Below are positions 11,995 to 22,074 of a stretch of DNA of 64,000 nucleotides, piece after piece. The stretch lies in contig CANTFL010000228.1 in NCBI GenBank assembly GCA_947650285.1, positions 62,001-126,000 of the forward strand, written 5' to 3'. Within the stretch, counting starts at the first letter, position 1; each line of letters starts with the position of its first letter. The stretch is from Hyaloperonospora brassicae (Eukaryota > Oomycota > Peronosporomycetes > Peronosporales > Peronosporaceae). The notes under the pieces are model-generated. The model ran no database searches, was not told where the DNA came from, and saw only the letters and a list, made by a program, of their open reading frames with translations. The translations under genes were made by a program, and so were the position numbers.

Positions 11995-12880
11995 CACATG
12001 ATAGGACGATAAACGTTACGCTTATTCTTACATCGTGTTCTCTATCTACACTGATGGAATACGTAGATTAGTGACTTGCGTGTATTTTTCTGTGAAATGT
12101 AGTCTGGTGCATCATTACAGCATGTACACTGCTGTTCAAGTAAGCTTCGATCCCTAAGGTTCGCTTGATTTAGTATCAGATGAGCTGTACGAATCATTTG
12201 TAAAGTCCCTGTACGTATTCGACAATACCGCTGATGTATCGCCAAACGACCATCGCCGCCCTCCAGCTCGGTGCTATATTTCTTCGTGCAGCGTTGCTCT
12301 TTTCGTATGTTGTAGACCCCATGTATCATATCTACTACAGCTTGATTCAACTTGACAACGTACGACATATTTGTGCGTGGCACTCCTGTCGTGCACGATA
12401 TCTACAACCGATCGCTGGAGCTTTATGTGCTTTCGTTCTGTTTGAATCGCCACCACTCGCACGGGCATCAGAGCACTGCAACATACATGGGCAACACCTT
12501 CCGAATGCAGCAGCCAAACCCTTGCAATCGACTCCGATATTGCATTTTCCGATTGTCCCGCCAGGTTACACACAGCACGCAACTGATATACCGCGCCGCT
12601 CCACAAAGTTGACACACACCAATCGTAGCATCAGTACCGTCGTAACCCACACGTCAACCCATTCGGCGTTTAGCTGGCGTGACCGTCTATTCCATGTGCA
12701 CCACATGCATCGCCTCCGACAACCTGCACCACCCACAAAAAGTACCGGTATCCTCACCACGACCGTCGCCCAAATCCTTCCCACCAATCCACGCGCTCGC
12801 ATTCTGACTTTCACCCAATCACATACCGCGGCTCACCTTTGGCAGCCGCTCGCTGGCCGTCCACGAACAATCGGTTGAGC

Positions 12881-15800
12881 ATGAGCGAAGCGTCGAGCCG
12901 CGTGACGTCGCTCGAGGACGCGATCGAAGCGCTGGACGTGCGCGTCGCGTCGCTCGAGACGCAGGTCACGGCCGCCTCTCCCCCTCTCTTCGATGCCGAC
13001 GCGTGGCCCGCTGCGCGCATCCGCAAGACGTTTCTCGACTTTTTCGAGTCGCACGAGCACTTGCCCCATACCTTTTTCAAGTCATGTCCCGTCGTCCCGC
13101 TCGACGACCCCACGCTGCTGTTTATTAACGCGGGCATGAACCAATACAAACCCATTTTTCTCGGGCAGGTGGACCCTTTGCACCCCATGGCGAAGCTCAC
13201 GCGCGCGTGCAACTCGCAGAAGTGCATTCGCGCGGGCGGGAAGCACAATGATCTGGACGACGTGGGGAAGGACGTGTACCACCACACGTTCTTTGAGATG
13301 CTGGGCAACTGGAGCTTTGGCAACTACTTTAAGCAAGAGGCCGTGCACCTGAGCATGACGCTCTTGACGCAGGTGTACAAGATTGACAAGGATCGGCTCT
13401 ATGCCACGTACTTTGGCGGAGACGAGCAGCTTGGACTGGAGCCCGATGAAGAGACGCAACGGATTTGGCTCCAGTATTTGCCATCCGAGCGCGTGCTGCC
13501 GTTTGGCTGCAAGGACAATTTCTGGGAGATGGGCGACGTTGGGCCATGTGGACCCTGTACGGAGATCCACTATGATCGCATTGGCAATCGCGACGCTTCA
13601 GCGCTCGTGAACGCTGACGTGCCGGATGTGATTGAGATCTGGAACAACGTGTTCATTCAGTTCAATCGTGAACAGGACGGTAAACTCGTGCCGCTCCCGC
13701 ACAAACACGTGGACACGGGCATGGGGTTCGAGCGTCTGGCTTCGATTCTGCAAGGAAAGGATTCGAACTACGATACGGACGTGTTTACGCCGCTCTTTGC
13801 CATCATTCAGAAGCTCACGAAAGCGGCTCCATACACTGGCAAGCTGGGTGAAGAAGATCCGGACAAGAAAGATATGGCTTACCGTGTCGTGGCAGACCAC
13901 GTGCGCACACTGACGTTTGCAATCGCGGATGGTGCAGTGCCTAGCAACGACGGCCGTGGATACGTGTTGCGTCGAATTCTGCGCCGTGCTGTGCGTTATG
14001 GACAGCAGTTCTTGAATGCACCGAGTGGTTTTCTAACAGAACTGGTGCCATGTGTGGTGAACATGCTGGGGGACGCGTATCCGGAGCTAGTTGATAAGCA
14101 AAAGAAGGTGGAGGATGTCATTCTGGACGAAGAGAAGTCGTTCGGTCGTACGTTGAACAAAGGAATCGAGCGTTTCAAGAAGATCGCACAGAGTATTCGT
14201 GAGGCTAACGCCGGGTCCAACGAGAGTCTTGTTGTGCCCGGTGAGGATGCGTTCTTTCTGTACGATTCGATGGGCTTTCCCTTCGATCTGACGGAGATCA
14301 TGGCCGAGGAGGAAGGCATGACGGTGGACAAGAAGAGCTACGAGGCGTGTATGCGTCTACAAAGCGAGCGGTCCAAGATGGATCGCAAGAAAGGCGGCAG
14401 CAACGGTGCGCGCCCGCTTGTCCTAGAAGCTCGTGAGACGAGCGCGCTTGCTGATAAGCATGTTGACGTCACGGACGATATGGTCAAGTATGACTGGCAC
14501 ATCAAGACCCCAGCGAAGGTGGTAGCCCTCTTTACGACGACAGAGACTAGCTCTGACTTCGTAGATGAGGTGAGCGCTGGCGACTTTGAGCGCGTGGGCG
14601 TCATTCTGGACACCACCTCTTTCTACGCACAGGCTGGTGGCCAGATCTATGACACGGGTGTGCTGAGTAGCGACAACTTCAAGCTGGATGTCGACTCAGT
14701 GGAATCATACGCTGGCTACGTGATGCACATGGGCCCTATCGCGTTCGGTTCCATAAAGGTTGGTGACGCTGTGGCGTGTGAAGTGGACTACGTTCGTCGT
14801 GCCAAGGTGGCTCCGAACCACACTATGACGCACGTGCTTAACTTTGCACTACGCAAGGTGCTGGGCGCGGCGGTGGATCAGCGTGGATCGCTTGTGGACG
14901 ACTTGCGTTTGCGTTTCGACTTTACGAATAACAATGCGCTGAAGCCCAATCAGTTGGCGGAAGTCGAGGCTATTTGCGATGACATCATCAAGCAGCAGCT
15001 GGAAGTCTTTACGCAGAACTCTGCACAGGCTGAGGCCACGCGCATTGAGGGTCTGCGCGCCGTGTTTGGTGAGACGTATCCGGATTTTGTCCGCGTCGTT
15101 TCGATCGGCCAGCCCGTTGCTCCGATGCTCGAGGATCCGGAGAATAAGTTATGGAACAACTACTCGGTGGAGTTTTGCGGTGGCACTCACCTGAAGAACA
15201 CGAAAGAGGCAAAGAAGTTCGTTCTGTTCGAAGAGTGTGCGATTGCCAAGGGTATCCGGCGCGTGTCAGCGTACACGTGCGATCTCGCCATTGAGGCTGA
15301 AGAGCGCGGAGAAAAGCTTCAGGCCGAGCTTGATGCCATTGACAAGTTGGACGGCGTCGAGTTCGTGGAGCGCGTGTCGTCTTTTAAGCCCGTGCTGGAC
15401 CAAGCGCTGATCTCGCTGCCGCTAAAGGACAAGCTTCGAAAGCAGGTGGATGGTCTAGTGAGCCGGGTCAAGACGATAAAGAAGGAGGCTGCCGCTGCTC
15501 GTGCTGCTAATGGTGTGCATGACGCTACCGCCGAGGCCACGAAGGCTAAAGACGCTGGTCAAGAGATTGTTGTGGTGAAGTTCGACGTGGGCACGGACTC
15601 GAAACTAGGCCGCGAAATGCTGGACGCGATGAGCGCCATCATTCCGACAGGCAGTTTCATGATCTTCAGCACGGACTCGGACACGAACAAGACGGCGGCG
15701 TTCACTCGGGTAAGTCAGCAGCATGTTGACTCGAAGCAGCTGGATGCGCGAAAGTGGGTGAACCACGCGATGGTCGTGATGAATGGAAAGGGTGGTGGCA

Positions 15801-15886
15801 AGGACGCGCTGAATGCCACTGGCCAGGCCAAGACAGTGGAAAAGCTCGACGAGGCTGTGACACTCGCCAAGCTGTTCATTCAGTAA
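12881..15886 (+). CDS. alanyl-tRNA synthetase
   Basis: Charges tRNA-Ala with alanine. The 1001-residue product is uninterrupted and close to the usual eukaryotic length. The class II catalytic domain shows FFESHEHLPHTFFKSCPVVP, INAGMNQYKPIFLG and KHNDLDDVGKDVYHHTFFEM. The editing domain carries H647-TMT-H651 and C766-GGT-H770, the four zinc ligands that remove mischarged Ser and Gly. The end fits the C-Ala domain (GKGGGKDALNATGQA). Residues 1-35 form a short amphipathic helix (SLEDAIEALDVRVASLETQV) before the catalytic domain, an oomycete-style extension. I chose the first ATG of the frame. The frame stays open upstream to the stop at 12680 with no ATG, which leaves room for non-AUG initiation of a longer form. 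No intron is needed. Confidence 0.97.
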   Translation: MSEASSRVTSLEDAIEALDVRVASLETQVTAASPPLFDADAWPAARIRKTFLDFFESHEHLPHTFFKSCPVVPLDDPTLLFINAGMNQYKPIFLGQVDPLHPMAKLTRACNSQKCIRAGGKHNDLDDVGKDVYHHTFFEMLGNWSFGNYFKQEAVHLSMTLLTQVYKIDKDRLYATYFGGDEQLGLEPDEETQRIWLQYLPSERVLPFGCKDNFWEMGDVGPCGPCTEIHYDRIGNRDASALVNADVPDVIEIWNNVFIQFNREQDGKLVPLPHKHVDTGMGFERLASILQGKDSNYDTDVFTPLFAIIQKLTKAAPYTGKLGEEDPDKKDMAYRVVADHVRTLTFAIADGAVPSNDGRGYVLRRILRRAVRYGQQFLNAPSGFLTELVPCVVNMLGDAYPELVDKQKKVEDVILDEEKSFGRTLNKGIERFKKIAQSIREANAGSNESLVVPGEDAFFLYDSMGFPFDLTEIMAEEEGMTVDKKSYEACMRLQSERSKMDRKKGGSNGARPLVLEARETSALADKHVDVTDDMVKYDWHIKTPAKVVALFTTTETSSDFVDEVSAGDFERVGVILDTTSFYAQAGGQIYDTGVLSSDNFKLDVDSVESYAGYVMHMGPIAFGSIKVGDAVACEVDYVRRAKVAPNHTMTHVLNFALRKVLGAAVDQRGSLVDDLRLRFDFTNNNALKPNQLAEVEAICDDIIKQQLEVFTQNSAQAEATRIEGLRAVFGETYPDFVRVVSIGQPVAPMLEDPENKLWNNYSVEFCGGTHLKNTKEAKKFVLFEECAIAKGIRRVSAYTCDLAIEAEERGEKLQAELDAIDKLDGVEFVERVSSFKPVLDQALISLPLKDKLRKQVDGLVSRVKTIKKEAAAARAANGVHDATAEATKAKDAGQEIVVVKFDVGTDSKLGREMLDAMSAIIPTGSFMIFSTDSDTNKTAAFTRVSQQHVDSKQLDARKWVNHAMVVMNGKGGGKDALNATGQAKTVEKLDEAVTLAKLFIQ

Positions 15887-17045
15887 CCGAGCGCCGTCGT
15901 TACGCTCGTGTTGCTAGTGCATTTGCCTGCTGTCAAGTTATTGGAAAGCTAGGATCGCCATGTCCTTGGCAAACACTAATAATGCACTAATGCAGACAAT
16001 CGATGAGGCTCTTTTGTTTGTGCCAGCGTTGTTCTTTTTGCAACAAAGTATTGTAAACGCGGAATGCGCACGAAAGTGTGCTACCTCGTGGGTATCGAAG
16101 TGCATATTATCGTATGATGCGCTGAAGTAGAAGCTGAAATGACGGTCGAGCCATGCAGCCACTCATGTATGCCATTTTATAAGATCTTTTACGATCGTAG
16201 TACTCGTATGTGTGCAAAAAGCTGTCGACAAGAGTTGCATCACGCTGCAAGACGTGAGATACATTGTCATCGACTGCCGGGCCCACAGAAGCATGTAGCA
16301 TACGATTGTACGGTGACCGCATCTTGCAACTATCATGTAAAAAAAGAGACGTGCGGTGATGGCAAAGTTGCTTCGGCGCTATATATTCACACATGGATGC
16401 ATGGGCAGCACTCGGAGCTGCTGCAGTCATTGCTTCACCTTGCATCGGCTCAGCTGTTGCAAAAACGCTGTTGCAAGTAGGACCTTTACGCGACACGAAA
16501 GTAGTTTTATCGTCTTCGAGCGTATATTTACGATTGTCAATCAAAATGACCCCACCTGCCATACAACCAGCGCACGGCAACACTGCGGTGTACAGGTAAG
16601 TAGTCATCGTCGTGCAAATTCTCGATCGTCCACCGAAAGCAAATTGGTCATCTAGCAGCATCTAGCAACAACCGCTTACGCGAATGGCAGCGACGTGTTT
16701 CAGGTCTTTAGCAAAGCTTCCATGCAAGGTCCTGTACATTTGAGTTTGATACACTGATGCCGTACTGAAAGTGCGGTAAAAGTGCCATGTTCATAGACAT
16801 TCTCTGCAAGAGCACTACGATCCATCTGTACGTTTACAGAGATGGAGGAGTCAGGTTTCTGCGCTGCTGTAGAGCTCGTAAGCATCGCAGCTTTGCATTG
16901 ATCAGGCGACCGTGGTGTAATACGATTATACGAGAGCACTCCCTCCACCCGCAAATCATCTGTACTCAGTCAAGTTTCCGCCTTGTCCCTAGTTGAAGAT
17001 GGTCTCGGTCCTGATAGCTTACGCAGCTCGCCCGTTCAATAGCAT
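15887..17045. other. intergenic, no convincing gene
   Basis: Overlapping open frames occur on both strands, the longest being 16107-16661 on the minus strand (184 codons). None resembles a family I know. A plus-strand frame beginning ATGGATGCATGG at 16393 starts with an Ala-rich hydrophobic stretch and runs into a textbook donor (TACAG/GTAAGT, GT at 16596), so a small intron-containing gene cannot be excluded. Confidence 0.4.
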
Positions 17046-17276
17046 GTACACGCAATGTATACACAGTCGATGAAAACATTGCACTGCAAAGTCACGCCTG
17101 AATAACAACATAAGTGATATCCGATGTAGGAATGAGAGAGGCGTTCGCTAAGTGATTTCCGATGTAGGAATGAGAGAGGCGTTCGCTCATATCTACATCG
17201 GAAAAAACTTATGTTGTTATTCAGGCGTGACTTTGCAGTGCAATGTTTTCATCGACTTTGTATACATTGCGTGTAC
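17046..17276. repeat. 231-bp foldback sequence with 70-bp near-perfect inverted arms
   Basis: The left arm 17046-17115 and the right arm 17207-17276 are reverse complements with a single mismatch. The 91-bp loop contains two direct copies of a 30-bp unit beginning TCCGATGTAGGAATGAGAG, one starting near 17119 and the other near 17158, followed by an inverted echo (CTACATCGGA). I see no matching target-site duplication outside the arms. It may be a foldback MITE, the product of a template-switch inversion, or a chimeric read artefact. It lies about 435 bp upstream of the mS34 start codon. Confidence 0.85.
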
Positions 17277-17720
17277 CAGGCCATCGATTGCGAGGTACTG
17301 ACCTCTTTCAGGAAATGAACAAGACATTTTGCTAGAGGTTTGCTGATGATCCGGCAAGTAACTAGAGGTCAGCTTCATCGTGTGGCGGTGAAACGATGTA
17401 CCGAGAAAAAAATGGTCTCGTTGCTCACTTGGCTCATTCGATTGCATTTCCCCGCAGTTTGCTTGCAATTTGATCCCCCTACTCCACGTCGAAACGTGGA
17501 TTTTAGCAATGAATGTGCACATTGGGTAGACCGAGATTTGGCTTCCCAATCCTTATCAGCTGCTCGTGCCCAATTTGAATAAACTCGGATTCGCTAAAAC
17601 GATTCCCGCAATAGAGCGTCCCTCTAACTGTTACGAGATGCACTGTATTTCGGCTGCTTTATTCGATCGCTCCTGTCATCCAAACCGTATAAAACCTGCA
17701 CGTCCACTCACTTGAGCGTC

Positions 17721-18084
17721 ATGTCGGCCGTAACCAAGAGCTTTAAGAACGCTTTCCAGGTGCTGACTTCTGCGCGAGAGTACGGCGTGGGCAAGCGCGT
17801 GACGCGCGGCATCTGGTCCCACTATGACGAGCCTTCGTACTGGGAGGTGGTGCGGATTCGCCCGTCGCTTGACCTCAAGCACGGCAAAGCCTATGGCCGA
17901 TTCACCTTTCGTGGTGAGTGGCAGCCGTCGACACTTGTGCGGTCTGTTGTTTGTCACGCCTCCTGAGGGGTGATATTGACTCTATATATGTGTGTGTGTA
18001 TGTATCTCGACAGGCAAAACGGATCCGAAGGTCAAGCGCATCAATGGCGTGTTGAAGAAGGACTGGAGCTTTGTCGACGAGTGA
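17721..18084 (+). CDS. mitochondrial small-subunit ribosomal protein mS34
   Basis: Two exons, 17721-17913 and 18014-18084, are joined across a 100-nt intron (GTGAGT...CAG) in phase 1 to give 87 residues. The protein carries the core of the mS34 family: GVGKRVTRGIW, then HYDEPSYWEVVRIRPS, then HGKAYGRFTFRGK spanning the splice junction, and a KKDWSFVDE end, all in the same order as animal mS34. Animal homologues have a longer N-terminus; here only the conserved core is encoded, with no obvious cleavable presequence. It should act in the mitochondrial ribosome small subunit. The start is the first ATG of the frame. Confidence 0.85.
17914..18013 (+). other. intron of mS34 gene, 100 nt
   Basis: Starts GTGAGTGG and ends with CAG. 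Removing it joins TTTRG-coding sequence to GKTDPK in frame, restoring the family's conserved FRGKT motif. A TATATGTGTGTGTGTATG stretch lies just before the acceptor. Confidence 0.85.
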
Positions 18085-18604
18085 TCGAACGTCGCGACAC
18101 AGGTCATCGTGAGACGTAATGAACGCACCGCCGTGTGTCAGTATCTGCTGGCGGCACAGGACTAACGACAATGCTGTCAGTACTTTCGTGCTTTCTTATA
18201 CTGTTGACGACTGTAGTCCTTGCGGTCCATCCGTCCGTTCGAATACCGACTGCACTACTCGGCTCCGGACGATGGGGTAAATGTGGTCCGACTGGAAGAC
18301 AGTACCCGGCACAAGTCGCTCATGTGTGGGGCTGTGCGGCAGTCCAAAGTAATAACGCTATCGGTGCCAACGACTCCTCTTATTCCAAGCCCATCTCCCA
18401 CCTCTCTATCGAAGCACCGAGCGAACTTAAAGAGAACCCTTCGAAAAGCATACGCACGACGAGACCATTGCGGAAGCGCTTTCCCTCGCGAAAGTGCCCG
18501 AGCCGCTGCAACCCGCCACACAAAATCCCTCAAACCTGTCTAAACCGATTGCTCCCCACGCCGACCACAGCGGGCGCAACACGTACACTGTCGTCGTCAC
18601 GAGA

Positions 18605-20929
18605 ATGCGTCTCCGTCCGCTGCTCGGCGCCGTTTGTCTCTCGGCTGTCGCATGGCCTCACCACAGCGCTGCGCTTGAGACCGTCGCGAGTGCCGCCGAC
18701 CTCGCGGCCATTGAGCGTTCGACCAAAGTCCACGCGCTGGTCGTTATCCGGACAAACGAAGGGAAAGACATCAGCGACGACGACGACGACGAGCCCCCGA
18801 GCCCCGACGAGCTCATCACTACGGCGTATCCGGATCTGCCGGATATCGAAAAGGACCTGGCAGGGCTCGTCACGTTTGGAGTGGTCGACATGGCGCTGCA
18901 CGATAAAACCTCAGTGGGCAACCAATGGCAGTTGAGGAAACTCCCAGCGCTGGTCGTGTACCAAGAGGTACCGAAAGAGAACCCGTACACTGGGAAATTG
19001 TACCGAGCAGCGATAACAGCTGACGTGTCAATGCTGAAAAAACCTCAAAAGCTCAAAAAGATGCTTAAAGCAGCGATTCCGACGCAATTTGTGCACGAAC
19101 TTGCAGGAGACGAGGCGACGTGGAGTGTTTTGACCCAATTGGTGCAAGAAAATGCAAAAGAGCTCAAGACAGTGGTCCTACTGATCTCGAAGCAGCGCCA
19201 TGCGTCGCCCATGTATCACGCTGTAGCCGCAGAGTTCAACGACGCGGGACTGAGTTTTGTGTTTTTGAACAGAGACGAAAAAGGAGCACAGGAGGTGATG
19301 GAACTGCTGGAAGTGGACGCAGTGCCGGCGTTGGTGGTGCTGAAGTCCATGACGGACCACGTTGTGTCAAGCGCGGAGAATGTGAAGACGTACGGTGCAC
19401 TCAAGAGCTTTGTAGAGCCTTTTGCTACGCAGAAAGGGACGAAGCGAGAAACGTCCGAGGGAGACAAGACAAACGAGAAGAGAAAGCCAAAGTTTGTTCG
19501 GTTCTTTTCTGGATCAGAGTTTGATGAGTTGGTGCTGCACTCGGACGTCGTGTGGATCATCGAGTTTATGGATGCACAGCGGGAGCAGCAAGTCTTGGAC
19601 GATGAGGAGTGGAAAAAGACTCTGACTGAACTGCATCGAAAGGCCGGTGTGGTGGCTGTAGGTGCGGTCAGCTGCGAGAAAGAAGTCGAACTGTGCGAGC
19701 GTTACGGTGGACCCGGTGTTCGCGCGTTTCCGTTGGAGCCCAGCAGCGGCAATAAAGTGAAGCGTGCCGAGGTCCTCCCGCAAATGTTCACTACGATTCG
19801 CGAGGCAAAAGAGGTTGCTATTGCGACGATCCCCGACCATACTATTACGATCACGTCTTCGGCTGATCTGAACCCGTTCATTGCTCTTGCACGGGAAAAC
19901 CGCGCGTTGCCTGTTTTGTTTTTCACGTCCAGGAAGTCTACACCGCCAATGATCAAGGCTCTTCCGCTGTCAGTCCCGACACAAAAGATTATGGTGGCGG
20001 TACTTTACGACGCTGACGAAGAGATGAAGAAGCAGTTCCTGATCGAAGCATCTGCAAAAACCTCACTGGTGTGCTTGGTGCCGACTCGAGCCAACTCAGA
20101 AGACCCGACATCTGGCCAGTTTGGAATCGTTCCTTACAAGAAGGAAAGCATGGGCTCGTACACATACCCGAACATTATGCAGTTCATTCTCCAAGTTTTT
20201 GCTCAATATCCTCATCCCCAGGATGCGGAGCCCGAAAGTGGTGCGATTGACGTCTCGCCACTCGATCTAGCGTCCGCTCAGTCGCTTGTGCCGTACATGA
20301 CCAAGGAGAACATTGCTGACCTCTGTGGCGGCAGCAGGATTTGTGTGATTGGATTTTTGGAGGACCACGTTGACACAGTTGCAGACCCGGAGTCTCGCCT
20401 AGCCAAGTGGTGGATGACATTGGCGCACGTCGCTGCTCAGAGCGCTCAGCGCCGAGAGCCGTTCCAATTCGTGTGGATGAATGGGAAATGTCAGAAGGAG
20501 TTTGCGGAAGCGTTTGGTGTCGGCCTTTTCCAGATGCCGACGCTCGCGGTATACGCTCCTTCCAAGCAGCGCTATGCAACGAAGGTGGGCGCATTTGACG
20601 AGGAGAGTGCGACCGTGTTTTTGAAAAGTGTGCTGGCTGGTAGCATCAGCACTGCTCCAATCAAAAGCGTTCCTCAGTTGAGCGACGAGTGTTCGCTGGA
20701 CGAGATCCAAGGAGTAGCAATCGGAGCGGATGATGCTACTGAAGATGACGGAGACATGGACGATATGCTGCGTGAAATCCTATCGGATGAAAAGCAGCAG
20801 CGTGACGAGCTGGAAAAAGAGCTGAAGTCGGAGCCGAAGGCGACGGAAAAGAGCAAGAAGAAGAAGCGCAAATCGAAGAAGAAAAAGTCCAAGAAGTCGA
20901 AGAAAAAAGCAGCGCGAGACGAGTTGTAG
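18605..20929 (+). CDS. ER-luminal thioredoxin-fold protein related to PDIA6/P5, RDEL tail
   Basis: 774 residues in one exon. The first 22 or so (MRLRPLLGAVCLSAVAWP) form a signal peptide, and the last four are RDEL, a KDEL-type ER retrieval signal. Several thioredoxin-like domains follow, e.g. VGAVSCEKEVELCERYGGPG (Cys357, Cys364), but no CGHC-type catalytic pair is present. Residues 574-680 match the non-redox C-terminal domain of PDIA6: CGGSRICVIGF (Cys574 and Cys580, spacing as in PDIA6), MPTLAVYAPSKQRYATKVGAF, then an acidic stretch. The tail after about 745 is a Lys/Ser run (KKKKRKSKKKKSKK) directly before RDEL. Probably an ER chaperone or client-binding factor with lost oxidoreductase chemistry. 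The frame is open upstream, but the first ATG is the one giving the signal peptide. Confidence 0.85.
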   Translation: MRLRPLLGAVCLSAVAWPHHSAALETVASAADLAAIERSTKVHALVVIRTNEGKDISDDDDDEPPSPDELITTAYPDLPDIEKDLAGLVTFGVVDMALHDKTSVGNQWQLRKLPALVVYQEVPKENPYTGKLYRAAITADVSMLKKPQKLKKMLKAAIPTQFVHELAGDEATWSVLTQLVQENAKELKTVVLLISKQRHASPMYHAVAAEFNDAGLSFVFLNRDEKGAQEVMELLEVDAVPALVVLKSMTDHVVSSAENVKTYGALKSFVEPFATQKGTKRETSEGDKTNEKRKPKFVRFFSGSEFDELVLHSDVVWIIEFMDAQREQQVLDDEEWKKTLTELHRKAGVVAVGAVSCEKEVELCERYGGPGVRAFPLEPSSGNKVKRAEVLPQMFTTIREAKEVAIATIPDHTITITSSADLNPFIALARENRALPVLFFTSRKSTPPMIKALPLSVPTQKIMVAVLYDADEEMKKQFLIEASAKTSLVCLVPTRANSEDPTSGQFGIVPYKKESMGSYTYPNIMQFILQVFAQYPHPQDAEPESGAIDVSPLDLASAQSLVPYMTKENIADLCGGSRICVIGFLEDHVDTVADPESRLAKWWMTLAHVAAQSAQRREPFQFVWMNGKCQKEFAEAFGVGLFQMPTLAVYAPSKQRYATKVGAFDEESATVFLKSVLAGSISTAPIKSVPQLSDECSLDEIQGVAIGADDATEDDGDMDDMLREILSDEKQQRDELEKELKSEPKATEKSKKKKRKSKKKKSKKSKKKAARDEL

Positions 20930-21283
20930 GCACGTTTAGATGTGATGGCATGTGCATATGACTCTTACATGCAGAAGTGCTCGATCGATCGATCATTCCA
21001 CACAAGTGCCGCAGTCAACGACGTACTTGTGTACGCGTGCAAAAAACAATACAAAGTACGGGTGCCTCAAAGTTTTGTCCCGCTGCTTGTTTTCGTGTTG
21101 TAATTTGTATCGGTGTATTTTGTCCAACGACCAGGCCCGACCCTTTCGTTGTTGCGTGCCGGACCTCTTTATTGTGTCCCGTCGTGTACGGTACGCTCGC
21201 CTCGGCGTCCTCCATTCATTCTGCCCGCCGTACCGTTCGAAAGCCGTTCGCAGTGAAGATTCCGATATTCCTCCGACTGAGAC

Positions 21284-22074
21284 ATGGGCAAACGTACGTG
21301 AGCGCTCGTTCCGATGCATAGCCAGCAGCGGCTCTCAGTGGCGTTGCAAGACAGCAGCCACTCGTGTCGTGCACCTCCTCCTTTAGCTCCTCCTCTCGCA
21401 TGCAACAGCACAATAGGCGACAAATTGATGCACTGCAGACCTGTCTGTGGACGTCGAAGCGAATCCGAACAACGTTGCGAGCAATGCAGTGGGGAGCAGG
21501 AGGACGCCACTTGCACGAGCATTGTGTGCTGCTGTTGCAGCTGCTGCTCGTGTGCCATACAGATGCAAGAGGCAGTTGCAGTCGACTAATGTGTTTGTCT
21601 ATATTGTGTGGTGTGACGTCATGTGGTGTGTCCTCTGCTCGTGCAGACAAGCCGTCTGGTATTCGCTGTGCGCGTAAGCTGCGCGTGCACCGCCGCACGC
21701 AGCGCTGGGCTCAGAAGTCGTACAACAAGAGCCACTCGGTGACGGCGATGAAGGCCAACCCCCTTGGCGGGTCTTCCATGGCCAAGGGCATTGTCTTGGA
21801 GAAGATTGGCATTGAAGCCAAGCAGCCGAACTCTGCTATCCGCAAGTCGTGCCGCGTGCAGCTGATCAAGAACTCGAAGAAGATTGCTGCGTTTGTGCCG
21901 CGCGATGGCTGCCTGAACTTTGTGGACGAGAACGACGAGGTGCTGATCTCGGGCTTTGGTCGTCGCGGCCACGCCGTGGGTGACATTCCTGGTGTGCGGT
22001 TCAAGGTTGTCAAGGTCTCGGGCGTGTCATTGCTGGCTCTGTACAAGGAGAAGAAGGAGAAGCCGCGCTCCTAG
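21284..22074 (+). CDS. RPS23: 40S ribosomal protein S23 (uS12)
   Basis: Decoding-centre protein of the small ribosomal subunit. Exon 1 is only 10 nt (21284-21293, MGK plus one base); a 353-nt intron (GTACGT...CAG, 21294-21646) follows; exon 2 is 21647-22074. The joined product has 145 residues and begins [15 protein letters not shown], two residues longer than the human protein at this point. Family signatures are complete: [35 protein letters not shown] (the loop whose Pro is hydroxylated in other eukaryotes), and [20 protein letters not shown]. Colinear with the family to the last residues, KEKPRS. A tiny first exon with a long first intron is common in ribosomal protein genes. Confidence 0.95.
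21294..21646 (+). other. first intron of RPS23, 353 nt
   Basis: Bounded by GTACGT and GTGCAG. Open frames inside it on either strand (for example 21314-21589) show no family resemblance and are treated as chance. Its removal is required to join MGK to the conserved GIRCARKL segment. Confidence 0.85.

Noticed and set aside
12234..12878. 214-codon plus-strand frame upstream of AlaRS
   Set aside because: His/Thr/Arg-rich with no domain, it overlaps several long frames on the other strand and ends at the AlaRS start; it looks like composition-driven 5' flank.
16107..16661. 184-codon minus-strand frame between AlaRS and mS34
   Set aside because: No family resemblance, and plus-strand frames of similar quality overlap it, including one with a good splice donor. 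Not supported as a gene.
21169..21698. minus-strand frames of 129 and 160 codons over RPS23
   Set aside because: They lie across the RPS23 intron and exon borders and carry no recognisable motif; shadows of the real gene region.
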